This document shows, one piece after another, positions 26,134 to 33,863 of a stretch of DNA of 64,000 nt. The notes beneath the pieces are model-generated. The model ran no database searches. It was not told the DNA's origin and saw only the letters and a program-made list of their open reading frames with translations. A program made the position numbers and the translations under genes. How positions within the stretch are numbered: position 1 is the first letter of the stretch; every line of letters starts with the position of its first letter. This DNA comes from Chryseobacterium luteum (GTDB lineage: Bacteria > Bacteroidota > Bacteroidia > Flavobacteriales > Weeksellaceae), in assembly GCF_000737785.1 (NCBI RefSeq), contig NZ_JPRO01000011.1, positions 1 to 64,000 of the forward strand, read 5' to 3'.

Positions 26134-27222
26134 ATGTCACAAAAATTAAAATTCTCATCCGCTTGCGGTTCTCGTTTTTATGCAACCGTCCGAAGCAGGG
26201 TAGAGCAGTATTTTACCCAGAATCAATTAAGTCAGTATGCCAATACACAAATGTGGATCAAGACCATATTTTTCCTCACCGGTTTTGCCGGAATCTATTT
26301 TATGATTATCTCCGGTCTGTGTCCCAGATGGATGCTCTTGCCCCTTTCAGCAGCATTGGGTATATTGAGTGCCTTTGTAGGGTTCAATATCTGTCACGAT
26401 GCTATACATGGCGCACTTTCAGGCAATAAAAAAGTGAATAAAATCTTTGGATTTGTTTTTAATTTGGTAGGCGCAAATCCTTATGTCTGGAGCATTACGC
26501 ATAATGTAGTCCACCATACTTATACAAATATTCCCGGACATGATGAAGATATTGAGGTAGCACCAGGACTTATACGTATTGCTGAAGAAGACGAAGTGAA
26601 TGCTATTCAGCGATACCAGCATTGGTATGCTTTTCCGCTTTATAGCCTTGCATCCCTGTCATGGGTGTTCCGAAAGGATTACAAGAAGTTTTTTCAGAAA
26701 AATATTGGAGCGCATCAAAACAAACATTCTAAGTTGGAATTTTTCAATTTATTTTTTTATAAAGCACTATATTATTTCCTGTTTATCGTATTGCCATTAT
26801 TGGTGTTGGATGTTAGCTGGTGGCAGTTCCTGATGGGCTTTCTGCTTTTGCATATTGCCCAGGGACTGACGATGGGACTGGTCTTCCAGCTGGCTCACGT
26901 TGTTGAAGGTACCAATTTTCCGGTACCTAATAAAACAGGACAGATGGAAGAAGCATGGGCGGAGCACCAGATGCGTACTACGGCGAACTTTGCAACGCAT
27001 AATAGGCTCGCGGCATTTTTCCTGGGCGGTCTGAACAGGCAAATCGAACATCACCTTTTTCCTAAAGTCTGCCATATACATTACGGTGAGATTTCGGTCA
27101 TTGTAAAGAAGACTGCAATGGAGTTCAATTTGCCGTACATTGAAAATAAGAGCTTTTTATCAGCATTGCGCTCGCATTTTCTGATTCTGAGAAAATTTGG
27201 TAAAGAAGCGGCTGCGAATTAA
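26134..27222 (+). CDS. Membrane fatty acid desaturase
   Basis: The product has 362 residues. Three histidine boxes bind the di-iron centre: HDAIHG (from His 88), HNVVHH (from His 123) and QIEHH (His 306-307). The Q in the third box is characteristic of front-end acyl-lipid/acyl-CoA desaturases. Four hydrophobic segments surround them. It introduces a double bond into membrane fatty acids using O2 and reduced ferredoxin or cytochrome b5; no fused cytochrome domain is present. Its place next to a cold-shock gene fits membrane fluidity control at low temperature. The ATG at 26134 is the only good start. Confidence 0.93.
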   Translation: MSQKLKFSSACGSRFYATVRSRVEQYFTQNQLSQYANTQMWIKTIFFLTGFAGIYFMIISGLCPRWMLLPLSAALGILSAFVGFNICHDAIHGALSGNKKVNKIFGFVFNLVGANPYVWSITHNVVHHTYTNIPGHDEDIEVAPGLIRIAEEDEVNAIQRYQHWYAFPLYSLASLSWVFRKDYKKFFQKNIGAHQNKHSKLEFFNLFFYKALYYFLFIVLPLLVLDVSWWQFLMGFLLLHIAQGLTMGLVFQLAHVVEGTNFPVPNKTGQMEEAWAEHQMRTTANFATHNRLAAFFLGGLNRQIEHHLFPKVCHIHYGEISVIVKKTAMEFNLPYIENKSFLSALRSHFLILRKFGKEAAAN

Positions 27223-27252
27223 CCAATTCATCAAGTTGTTTAATATCTTTAC

Positions 27253-27345
27253 GCTAGTTTTACGCTGAAAAATACTGGACCATTTATTTGCTGTACAAGT
27301 AAGATACTCTCTGGATCAACAAAAAAATGAAGGATGCTTATTAGC
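27253..27345 (+). pseudogene. Second, decayed copy of the S9-peptidase C-terminus (tentative)
   Basis: The stretch begins ACGCTGAAA-ATACTGGA and ends TGGATCAACAAAAAAATGAA then GGATGCTTATTAG. It can be aligned with 25225-25318, the end of the peptidase fragment (TLRMLDW to WINKQMKGAY). The last residues read LWINKKMKDAY and stop. The middle is poorly conserved and frameshifted. The stop region forms part of the terminator at 27328. Confidence 0.4.
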
Positions 27346-27362
27346 ATCCTTCACGTTTTAAA
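27328..27362. terminator. Terminator between the desaturase and the SDR remnant
   Basis: Perfect arms TGAAGGATGC and GCATCCTTCA with a 6-base loop. A T run on the plus side and an A7 run on the other side suggest it can end transcription from both directions. Confidence 0.8.
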
Positions 27363-27364
27363 AA

Positions 27365-28034
27365 TTACTGGATATTAAACAACTGATTTCCACAAGAAGT
27401 CCCGCCTATGTTCTTGGATAGATTGTGTGTTCCGGAAGCTATCTGTTGTATTGTTGCTGCTACTCCATCAGAATATGTTGGTCCTCCAAGTATCGTATTT
27501 ACCGTTACCTGAGTCCCTTTGGTTAGTTTTGCCAAACCATTGCTTAACGAAATCATGGCTGTTTTTGTCATCCCGTAATGAATCATATTTTCGGGAATAT
27601 TAATACCTGATTCACTGCTTATAAAAATAACACGCCCCTGGTTATTTGCTATCATTTTAGGCAGCAGTACCCTTGATAAACGGACTCCACTCATTACATT
27701 TATTTCAAAAAAACGTGTCCAGTCTTCGTCAGATGTGGCCTCAAACGGCTTAAGTTCAAAAATACCTACATTATTTATCAGGATATCAATGTGCGGTAAT
27801 GCCGCTATTAATGTATCAATCTCAGATGCAATAGAAAAATCAGCTACCATTCCAGAAATATTTGCATTAGGATATTCCTGTTGCAAACGTTGTACTACAT
27901 TGTCAACCTTTTGTTGCGAGCGCCCGTTAATAATAACTGATGCTCCTTCTGCTGCTAATTGCCGGGCTATTGCAAAACCAATACCCTGTGTGGAACCGCT
28001 TATAACCGGTTTTTGACTCTAAGTGTAAATTCAT
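27365..28034 (-). pseudogene. SDR-family oxidoreductase, frameshifted at the N-terminus and truncated at the C-terminus
   Basis: The expected start, ATG at 28034 (MNLHLESKT), is one base out of frame with VISGSTQGIGFAIARQLAAE, so the cofactor loop is cut off near 28007. From there the frame is intact through NNVGIFELKPFEA, FISSESGINIP and the YGMTK active site. The normal C-terminal ~55 residues (the DGG segment) are replaced by about 15 unrelated residues before the stop at 27365. It lies directly downstream of the TetR gene and was presumably its target. It is probably inactive. Confidence 0.7.
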
Positions 28035-28083
28035 TCATTTATAATTATTTTTGTAATGATTGATATAAAATTTAAGAAAAAAA

Positions 28084-28647
28084 TTAGCTGATGATTTCCA
28101 GCTGCATTTCAATTTGCTTTTGAAGAATTTTATTATCGGGGTACATTCGTCTGGTCACATTAAGTCCATTCCACAGAGTTATTAGGTACCTGCCTAAAAT
28201 AACTGCATCGGTTTGGTTTTTAATCGTGCCATCCGCGTGGCTATACATTTTTTCCACCTCTTTTAAAACGGCAATAGCTTCATCTTCAAGTTCCTCATCA
28301 ATAAAAGTCATCTCTGTTATTGTATTTGCGATAATACATCCCTGAAGATGAGCATTGGTGCTGTCTACAGCAACGCTTTTGAAAAAATCTTTAATTAATT
28401 CAATAGGTGATTCGCTTTGTTCAAGCTGCTCTTTAAAGGTCGTAAAAGCGTTACGGCGCTGCTGAATGGCTTTTTTAAACAGCTCTTTTTTTCCACCTTT
28501 AAAAGTATTGTAAAAACTTCCGCTGCCCATACCCGTGGCCTTAAGAAGGTCTGCCATTGAGGTTGCCGAATATCCTTTTTCCCAGAATACCTTCTGGGCT
28601 TTTTCAATTATCTTGTCATTGTCAAAAGTGGCAGGCCTTCCTCTCAT
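28084..28647 (-). CDS. TetR/AcrR-family regulator
   Basis: The product has 187 residues from the ATG at 28647 (MRGRPATFDNDKIIEKAQKV). A longer frame reaches 28698, but that start lies upstream of the operator, so I reject it. The N-terminal HTH is typical: FWEKGYSATSMADLLKATGM then GSGSFYNTFKGGKKELFKKA. The C-terminal part carries the usual ligand-domain phrases (GCIIANTITEMTFIDEELE). A perfect palindrome lies five bases before the start, so it is autoregulated. Its target was presumably the SDR downstream, now broken. Confidence 0.88.
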   Translation of the reverse strand: MRGRPATFDNDKIIEKAQKVFWEKGYSATSMADLLKATGMGSGSFYNTFKGGKKELFKKAIQQRRNAFTTFKEQLEQSESPIELIKDFFKSVAVDSTNAHLQGCIIANTITEMTFIDEELEDEAIAVLKEVEKMYSHADGTIKNQTDAVILGRYLITLWNGLNVTRRMYPDNKILQKQIEMQLEIIS

Positions 28648-28651
28648 TTTA

Positions 28652-28673
28652 TTTTGTATTGATTGATACAAAA
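28652..28673 (-). promoter_or_regulatory. TetR operator
   Basis: TTTTGTAT and ATACAAAA are perfect 8-base inverted arms around a 6-base spacer (TGATTG). It sits directly upstream of the TetR start, the classical autorepression position. The same upstream region exists in a deleted form at 16935-16983, without this palindrome. Confidence 0.7.
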
Positions 28674-28785
28674 ATAAACAGAATTTTAATTTTGCCAATA
28701 TTTTTTCAAAACGGGTTTATAATGTGTTATAACCTGAGTTCGGTTTAAGCAAAGTTTAAAAAAAGTTGACCGTCATTTACTTTAT

Positions 28786-29013
28786 TCAGATTGAGTGACA
28801 GTTTTTGGCGAAGAAACAATACGTAGTTAGTCCTCCCAAAATGTTGATCATAAAATTGTTTACACTTCGATATCTGATGTGTTCCACTTGGCAATAGCTC
28901 TTTAATTCATCATTTATGGTTTCCGTAATGGCTATTTTTCTAAACAAAACCTTGTCTTCCATTTTCTTAATATGTTTTGGATTTCGGTCATCCACATTTC
29001 CCTTTGTAGCCAA
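28786..29013 (-). pseudogene. IS982-type transposase, C-terminal fragment
   Basis: The frame has no ATG near its beginning. It contains LFRKIAITETINDELKSYCQ, then VEHIRYRSVNNFMINILGGL and TTYCFF, which match the C-terminal end of IS982 transposases (ETINDxLKxxxQxEHxRHRS). The rest of the element is absent. Upstream codons to about 29050 look like a continuation in the same frame. It is a dead IS relic. Confidence 0.7.
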
Positions 29014-29108
29014 TAATTTTATACAAATTTTGAATCTAAAACTTTTTCATAAAAAATATACTCTGCATTTAAAGTAATTACGAAGACATTGCCTTGAATT
29101 CCGTAGGT

Positions 29109-29149
29109 CTCATATTTGTGAGCTGTGCGGATATCACAATATTTGTGAT
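29109..29149. repeat. Pair of palindromes
   Basis: CTCATATTTGTGAG (29109-29122) and ATCACAATATTTGTGAT (29133-29149, perfect 7-base arms with a 3-base centre) lie 10 bases apart and share TATTTGTGA. This spacing looks like a double operator. No start codon of a convincing gene lies close by; the kinase gene ends 100 bases away. Confidence 0.5.
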
Positions 29150-29247
29150 GTCTATTAAAAACTTAAACTGGGTGCTCACCATATATTGGACACAGATGCT
29201 CAATGCCAGAGGAATTTGCACTTCTGTGATCCTATCAGTTAAAAATG

Positions 29248-30549
29248 TTAAAATTCATCAAATTGCAGCATTGCGTAAAATCTTTTATCGAGAGTATCGA
29301 GTGACAGTCTGGCATTGTTCTTCTCGCTCAGAATTTCAGAGATCCAAAGTCCCAGTCCAAAACCTTCCTTATGAGAAGAATCCCGCAGAAACTGTCCTTT
29401 CAGTTTTTCGGGATCTGTGATGATCTGGCTGATAGAATTGGAAACAATAATTCCCTTTTTCTGATTCTGGAAAATTTTAATGTCGATTGTTGTATTGGTT
29501 TCTCCGTACTTTATTGAATTGGATATCAAATTTTTAATAATAACTTCCACTTGATTTTTATCGGCAGATATGCTGAAATCGCCATCCACAGGAGAAAAAT
29601 CAATTTTGAATCGTTGATGGTTTATCGTTAGCTGTTTCCTGAACCCTTCGGAAAGCTCCAATACCATTTCTGCCAGATCGATTTTGGACTTTTTCGTGAG
29701 TATATTGCTGGATTTTATTTGGCTCATCCACAGGAAATTATCCACTAATCCCTTCGTCCGTTTCACTTCAAGCTCCTGATTGTCCAACAACTTTTTGGCA
29801 TCCAAATCCAAAAAATCCTGATTGAAAACCTGCAATTCCGTGAGCATATTGCTGATGGGCGTTCGAAGCTCGTGTGACGCCATTGTAAAAAATGTGGTCT
29901 GCTGTTTTGCCTGCTCATCGATCCGTAACAACATTCTGTTCAGCGCATCGGTGAGATGATAAAATTCGTCTTTAGATCGGGGCTCGGAAAGCAGTTTAAT
30001 ATGTTCCAGATCAACCTTATTGGCATTACTAATGATACGTCGTAAGGGTCTCAGAAGAAACCAGGAAAGCAGATATCCTCCCAAAAATGCCACTAAAAAA
30101 GCTACCGGAAGATAGATGTATAGGAGTCTTTTCAATTTCTGGATACCGGAATAGTACTGCTCTGCCGATAACGCAAAGTCTACAGAAATACTTCCTCCGT
30201 TTTCCGGATATTTTTTCACAGAGATCAACCTCCATTTTTCTTTGTCGGAGACATTTTTTGGAAGATTGTCAAAAAGTTGTGATTTTTTAGCTTTGTTGTC
30301 ATAGATGATCCTGAAAAATTCCCCGTTTTTTGGAAGTGGTACAGCGATCGGGTCTATGTCCGTTCTCTGAAGAATATTATAGGCAGATGACTTTAGCTGA
30401 AGAGCAAAACTTTTATCCAATTCTGTCTTTGCGTTTTTATAAAGTGAATAAACAATAACACTGACACACAGAAAAAGCAATGAGTTGAATAACAACCCAA
30501 ACCGAAACCTGAGACTTTGATAAAATGGAGAGATAGGCCTGCTTTCCAT
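29248..30549 (-). CDS. Sensor histidine kinase
   Basis: The product has 433 residues. It has transmembrane helix 1 (LLFNSLLFLCVSVIVYSLY), a ~100-residue periplasmic sensor region, and helix 2 (LYIYLPVAFLVAFLGGYLLS). A HAMP linker, the HisKA domain with His 226 in MASHELRTPISNML, and the ATPase domain with NLISNSIKYG and GFGLGLWI follow. It partners with the regulator encoded two bases upstream. The kinase layout is like QseC/PhoQ-type sensors. The signal is unknown, but the two secreted proteins encoded earlier in the same operon may feed into it. Confidence 0.93.
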   Translation of the reverse strand: MESRPISPFYQSLRFRFGLLFNSLLFLCVSVIVYSLYKNAKTELDKSFALQLKSSAYNILQRTDIDPIAVPLPKNGEFFRIIYDNKAKKSQLFDNLPKNVSDKEKWRLISVKKYPENGGSISVDFALSAEQYYSGIQKLKRLLYIYLPVAFLVAFLGGYLLSWFLLRPLRRIISNANKVDLEHIKLLSEPRSKDEFYHLTDALNRMLLRIDEQAKQQTTFFTMASHELRTPISNMLTELQVFNQDFLDLDAKKLLDNQELEVKRTKGLVDNFLWMSQIKSSNILTKKSKIDLAEMVLELSEGFRKQLTINHQRFKIDFSPVDGDFSISADKNQVEVIIKNLISNSIKYGETNTTIDIKIFQNQKKGIIVSNSISQIITDPEKLKGQFLRDSSHKEGFGLGLWISEILSEKNNARLSLDTLDKRFYAMLQFDEF

Positions 30550-30551
30550 CG

Positions 30552-31229
30552 CTATTGTTTATCGCCCTTTAACATATAACCGGCTCCAATGACCGTTTTG
30601 ATTAACGGATTGTCAAATCCTTTATCAATTTTCTTTCTGAGCTGATGCATATAAACCTCTACGATATTACTTTCCGGGTCAAAGTTCATATTCCATGCAT
30701 TTTCCAGAAGCTGGTTTTTAGTAAGGACAAGATTCGCATTTCTGGCCAGATATTCCAATAAAATAAATTCTTTGGAAGTGAGTTCTATTTCTGTATTTCC
30801 TCTTTTCACCTTTCTCGCAGGAATATCAATTTCCAGATCCTCTATATTGATTTTCTGCTGACCTGACCCATTGGAAAAGCGGCTCACCGTTCTGATTCTT
30901 GCCAGCAGCTCATCCCATTCAAACGGTTTCCTGATATAATCTACGGCTCCCAAATCTAAACCCTGTACGACCTGTTTGGAATCCGCTACTGCACTGATGA
31001 TAATCACGGGCGTTTCTGTACCGAAAGTTCTGAGATTTTTGAGGAAATCAAAACCATTGATTCCTGGTAGCATCAGGTCTAGTAGGATAAGGTCAAAGTC
31101 ATTTTTTATTGCCATTTCCAAAGCTTCCGAACCGTTATTGCAGACCTCCGCAAGATAACCCGCCTGGGAAAGCCCCTGCTGAATAAACCCTGCGAGCTTT
31201 TTTTCGTCTTCTACAATCAGTATTTTCAT
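30552..31229 (-). CDS. OmpR/PhoB-family response regulator
   Basis: The product has 225 residues. The receiver domain has acidic pocket VEDE (7-9), phosphoacceptor Asp 51 in LLDLMLPG, and Lys in YIRKPFEW. The C-terminal winged helix is intact (ELTSKEFILLEYLARNANLV, VEVYMHQLRKKID, VIGAGYML). It lies two bases after the lipoprotein gene and two bases before the kinase, in one operon. It probably activates its own operon. Confidence 0.94.
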   Translation of the reverse strand: MKILIVEDEKKLAGFIQQGLSQAGYLAEVCNNGSEALEMAIKNDFDLILLDLMLPGINGFDFLKNLRTFGTETPVIIISAVADSKQVVQGLDLGAVDYIRKPFEWDELLARIRTVSRFSNGSGQQKINIEDLEIDIPARKVKRGNTEIELTSKEFILLEYLARNANLVLTKNQLLENAWNMNFDPESNIVEVYMHQLRKKIDKGFDNPLIKTVIGAGYMLKGDKQ

Positions 31230-31231
31230 AA

Positions 31232-31891
31232 TCAGCGTATTTTGTAAACGATACTGTCTAATTTGATTTCAGTCATCCGAATCGGCGGAAACTTCAATGT
31301 ATTGACAATTCCTTCCCTCATATCCCGTTCCAAACCGGTAACCTCAACCCGATGAGCCTTCATTAATAATGGTGCTAATGTGATGCGTTCCTCCGGACCA
31401 AGCATCACTGTTTTTTGACCAATCATAAATCCCGTTATCTTATTTTCCTGATTTTTTATAAAACCGGAAATAGTACCTTTAATAAAAACTTCTTTTCCGG
31501 GACTGGGTTTTGGCGGTAATATTTTACCTGCATCAAAAGTTTTCCTATTTCCTGATGATACAGAAATCAATTCATAGCTATCTTCTCTTGATGTTGCCTT
31601 AATAACAATCATTTCATTCTTTTTTGCTATCTCAAGTATATATTTGGCAAGATGTGGCGGGAAATGGATTTTTATTTCTTTCCTGCCCTGATTCAAAATG
31701 ATTTTGTCGATATCACCTTCCGGATTAGTTTCATAGGCTTTTACTTTGCCATTCAGTATAGCCGGTTCTTCAATTTCAGGATGTAAATGAGGTGGAACAG
31801 GAGGTTTCTTTTCGCACCCGGAAAGGACGAAAAGTACAAAAAAAATAAAAAATATTTTCGATAGGTGATATGTTCTTAGTTTAAAAACCAT
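31232..31891 (-). CDS. Lipoprotein with two OB-like repeats (PPHL family), operon partner of the two-component system
   Basis: I chose the ATG at 31891 (MVFKLRTYHLSKIFFIFF) over two upstream ATGs, because it gives a lipoprotein signal ending in VLSGC. The mature protein starts EKKPPVPPHLHPEIEEP. It has two similar units: LNGKVKAYETNPEGDIDKII to IHFPPHLAKYILEIA, and IKGTISGFIKNQENKITGFM to HRVEVTGLERD. They follow the pattern G-(V/I)-x-x-(OB strand)-PPHL-strand-G. The next gene upstream is a paralogue with the same two-unit plan. The units recall the small OB-fold (BOF) proteins such as YgiW that are encoded with QseBC. This function is inference. Confidence 0.7.
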   Translation of the reverse strand: MVFKLRTYHLSKIFFIFFVLFVLSGCEKKPPVPPHLHPEIEEPAILNGKVKAYETNPEGDIDKIILNQGRKEIKIHFPPHLAKYILEIAKKNEMIVIKATSREDSYELISVSSGNRKTFDAGKILPPKPSPGKEVFIKGTISGFIKNQENKITGFMIGQKTVMLGPEERITLAPLLMKAHRVEVTGLERDMREGIVNTLKFPPIRMTEIKLDSIVYKIR

Positions 31892-31961
31892 ATTGTTTAT
31901 CATCAAAAACCTGAGCAAATTACTAAAATCTGCCCAGGTTTCCATTATACTTCAGTTATAT

Positions 31962-32657
31962 TTAAAGTGCATATTCTTTACCATTCACACTGATGGTTCT
32001 GGCGTGGACAATAGTATATTTTTTCTCGGCCACTTCACCGGAGTTTTCCGGCTTTTTGAAACCTGTGAAAGAAATTTTCGCACCATTTACCAGAGACTGT
32101 CCCTGTTGTTGGTAGATATGTGGCGGCATTTTCAGGATAGTATTACCAATAATGATACCCACTACAGCGTCGCCTTCTTTATTTTTCTGCAGCTGTGTAA
32201 TAGTGCCGCTTTCGCTCACGGAAACTTCCTGAGGCGGTGTCTGCGGAATTGCAGGTGCAACGTCTTCAACTGTTTTTCCGTTAGCAATCAGGCTATTCAT
32301 TCGGAAAGATTTTTCGCCATTTGGTGCAATATCGGCAATACCTTTTACACTCACGCTGCTGCCATTTTTTGCGAGTGCAGTGATCTGGCTACCCAAATGA
32401 GGAGGGAATTTCACCAAAACAGATTCTCCATTACTTGTTATATAAAATCCATCATAGACAAAATCTTCATTAACCGCCATTTTGGAAACCTTTCCGGTCA
32501 CCGTACTGATTTCCCTGATTGTTTCGGGTCCTGGTCTTTCCATTCCGGGACGAGGCTCTGATGGAGGAACCGGAGCTTGTGCGTTTGCTACTACAGCAGT
32601 CATTAAAAATACAGCAGCTGCTATTTTTCTACCTGAATTTAAAACATTATTTTTCAT
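31962..32657 (-). CDS. Secreted protein with two OB-like repeats (PPHL family), first gene of the two-component operon
   Basis: The product has 231 residues from the ATG at 32657 (MKNNVLNSGRKIAAAVFLMT), with a Sec signal ending VANAQ, then a Pro-rich linker (APVPPSEPRPGMERPGPE). Unit 1 runs from TVTGKVSKMAVNEDFVYDGF to VLVKFPPHLGSQITALAKNG; unit 2 from ESGTITQLQKNKEGDAVVGI to ILKMPPHIYQQQG and ISFTGF. Each unit carries a PPH(L/I) turn in the same place. It is paralogous to the lipoprotein encoded next. No Cys and no enzyme motif. It is probably a periplasmic binding or sensing protein working with the kinase. I do not know a named family. Confidence 0.7.
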   Translation of the reverse strand: MKNNVLNSGRKIAAAVFLMTAVVANAQAPVPPSEPRPGMERPGPETIREISTVTGKVSKMAVNEDFVYDGFYITSNGESVLVKFPPHLGSQITALAKNGSSVSVKGIADIAPNGEKSFRMNSLIANGKTVEDVAPAIPQTPPQEVSVSESGTITQLQKNKEGDAVVGIIIGNTILKMPPHIYQQQGQSLVNGAKISFTGFKKPENSGEVAEKKYTIVHARTISVNGKEYAL

Positions 32658-32700
32658 TTCTTTAAAATTTAAATTATACATTTTATTTCTTTTTCTGATA

Positions 32701-32708
32701 CAAATGTA
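32701..32708 (-). promoter_or_regulatory. -7 promoter box of the PPHL/two-component operon
   Basis: On the minus strand the sequence reads TACATTTG, an exact TAnnTTTG match, 43 bases before the chosen start of the first operon gene. It is embedded in the near-palindrome ATACAAATGTAT, a possible operator. Confidence 0.5.
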
Positions 32709-32754
32709 TATTGACCTTATTAAGATGAAATGAATGCGAAATTAATTTTTTTTA

Positions 32755-32988
32755 ATGTCAGGAGAGAGGCGGGATATTTTTAAGGCTTTTCAATCCTATA
32801 TAAAAAATAGTAAACTGATAGCACAGCAAACATTAGCCCGTGCTACCCGGGATTATTACGATTTGATGCTTGTTGGTGTTGGGTGTATTATTCTTATACT
32901 GTTATTACTTCCACAGATCCAGAAGGTGGTGCTTAGATTAAGGAAATATACCTTATTAGAATGGATAGGATGTTCAATAATAGAATAA
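32755..32988 (+). CDS. Single-pass membrane protein fragment, 77 aa
   Basis: The ATG at 32755 opens MSGERRDIFKAFQSYIKNSK, a soluble helical stretch (ARATRDYYDLMLV), one transmembrane helix (VGVGCIILILLLLPQIQ) and a basic tail. It resembles the last helix of a multi-spanning transporter of the MFS/EmrB kind, so it may be a 3' remnant, but it starts with a good ATG. Its stop lies inside the left arm of the large hairpin at 32983. Low confidence in any function. Confidence 0.4.
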   Translation: MSGERRDIFKAFQSYIKNSKLIAQQTLARATRDYYDLMLVGVGCIILILLLLPQIQKVVLRLRKYTLLEWIGCSIIE

Positions 32989-33023
32989 AGTACCCCGGGG
33001 CAAAGCCCCGGGGTACTTTATTC
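32983..33023. terminator. Very strong bidirectional terminator-like hairpin
   Basis: GAATAAAGTACCCCGGGGC (32983-33001) and its perfect 19-base complement (33005-33023) are separated by only three As. The stem core CCCCGGGG is unusually GC-rich for this genome. A/T-rich ends give a U-run in both directions. It lies between the converging genes 32755-32988 and 33097-33582, as a two-way terminator should. Confidence 0.85.
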
Positions 33024-33096
33024 AAAGTCATTTCTTATTACCTGCGTTAATCAATCTGCTTTCCGATAATATTTTAACTGTAATAATTTTTAACTG

Positions 33097-33582
33097 TTAT
33101 TTTTTTGGTTTCAAAGACAAATTATCTAAATACACTGCCTGATGCACTCCATTTAGTAAAACTTTCAGACCCAAACTCGAATCTTTTTTTAAAGTAATGT
33201 TAAATACTTTTTTATCTCCCGTTATCTTTGAAGCTTTAGCTATTGCAACATATGATTTTGCATCGGAAGTATTGTTTACTGAGAAAATTTCAAGTGTCGT
33301 TTCTCCACCGTTGTCTGAAACATCAAGAGAAAGTGTATATGTTCCCGCTTTAATTTTTGGAGTAATCAAATACATATTTTCTCCCGGGCTGTTCATGGAA
33401 TAAAATATGATTTTTTTGTCACTACTGTAAAGCATTGCTTTTCCTTGCTGAGCAGTCCAGCATTTGTTAATATCTTTCCAGGCATCAAAATTTTCAGTAA
33501 GTGTGGATACAGTTGTACACTGTGCATGCGCTGTTAAAAATCCTCCCAAAACTAAAATTCCGGCAAATACGATTTTTCTCAT
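33097..33582 (-). CDS. Secreted beta-sandwich protein, hypothetical
   Basis: The product has 161 residues. After a signal peptide (MRKIVFAGILVLGGFLTAHA) comes a choice-of-anchor/carbohydrate-binding-like domain: TLTENFDAWKDINKCWTAQQ, YLITPKIKAGTYTLSLDV and a final VYLDNLSLKPKK. There is no T9SS tail, so it is probably periplasmic or on a different export route. It resembles the domain of the protein at 5400-6260 but is shorter. No catalytic residues. Function unknown. Confidence 0.7.
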   Translation of the reverse strand: MRKIVFAGILVLGGFLTAHAQCTTVSTLTENFDAWKDINKCWTAQQGKAMLYSSDKKIIFYSMNSPGENMYLITPKIKAGTYTLSLDVSDNGGETTLEIFSVNNTSDAKSYVAIAKASKITGDKKVFNITLKKDSSLGLKVLLNGVHQAVYLDNLSLKPKK

Positions 33583-33704
33583 AAATTATTATATAATATG
33601 AGGTAAAAATAGTCAAAAAAGATGGTATCGGAAAGTTATTGTTTAAGTTTATACTATAGGGGTTAGTAAATGTTCTGGATGATCTTTTCATCTGAATTTA
33701 TTGG

Positions 33705-33833
33705 ATGTATATTCTTGCCTGTTTTTCACCAAATAATAAACAGATTCAATATGAAAACGGAAACTCAAAAGCAAAATATGTGATACCAGGGAAGTATGGA
33801 TATTACTTTGAGATTGATGAAACAGTTTCTTAA
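33705..33833 (+). CDS. Small ORF, 42 aa, possible gene end
   Basis: An ATG opens MYILACFSPNNKQIQYENGN and continues SKAKYVIPGKYGYYFEIDET to a stop. The composition is that of a real protein (Tyr- and Gly-rich beta strands). It may be the remnant C-terminus of a larger secreted protein, as the region has no other gene. No family assigned. Confidence 0.35.
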   Translation: MYILACFSPNNKQIQYENGNSKAKYVIPGKYGYYFEIDETVS

Positions 33834-33863
33834 ATAGAATGTGTTTAAACTTCTTTGTTAGAA

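Noticed and set aside
26124..26429. Plus-strand 101-codon frame overlapping the desaturase start
   Set aside because: The desaturase with three His boxes is certain; the other frame has no support.
28648..28698. Longer N-terminus of the TetR protein from 28698
   Set aside because: It would place the operator inside the coding region and adds a non-family extension; MRGRP at 28647 is the usual start.
29094..29420. Plus-strand 108-codon frame at the end of the kinase gene
   Set aside because: Overlaps the 3' end of the histidine kinase in antisense and has no family features.
31893..32561. Plus-strand 222-codon frame opposite the PPHL genes
   Set aside because: It is antisense to two well-supported exported proteins, rich in Cys, Phe and Ser as usual for shadow frames, and has no recognisable motif.
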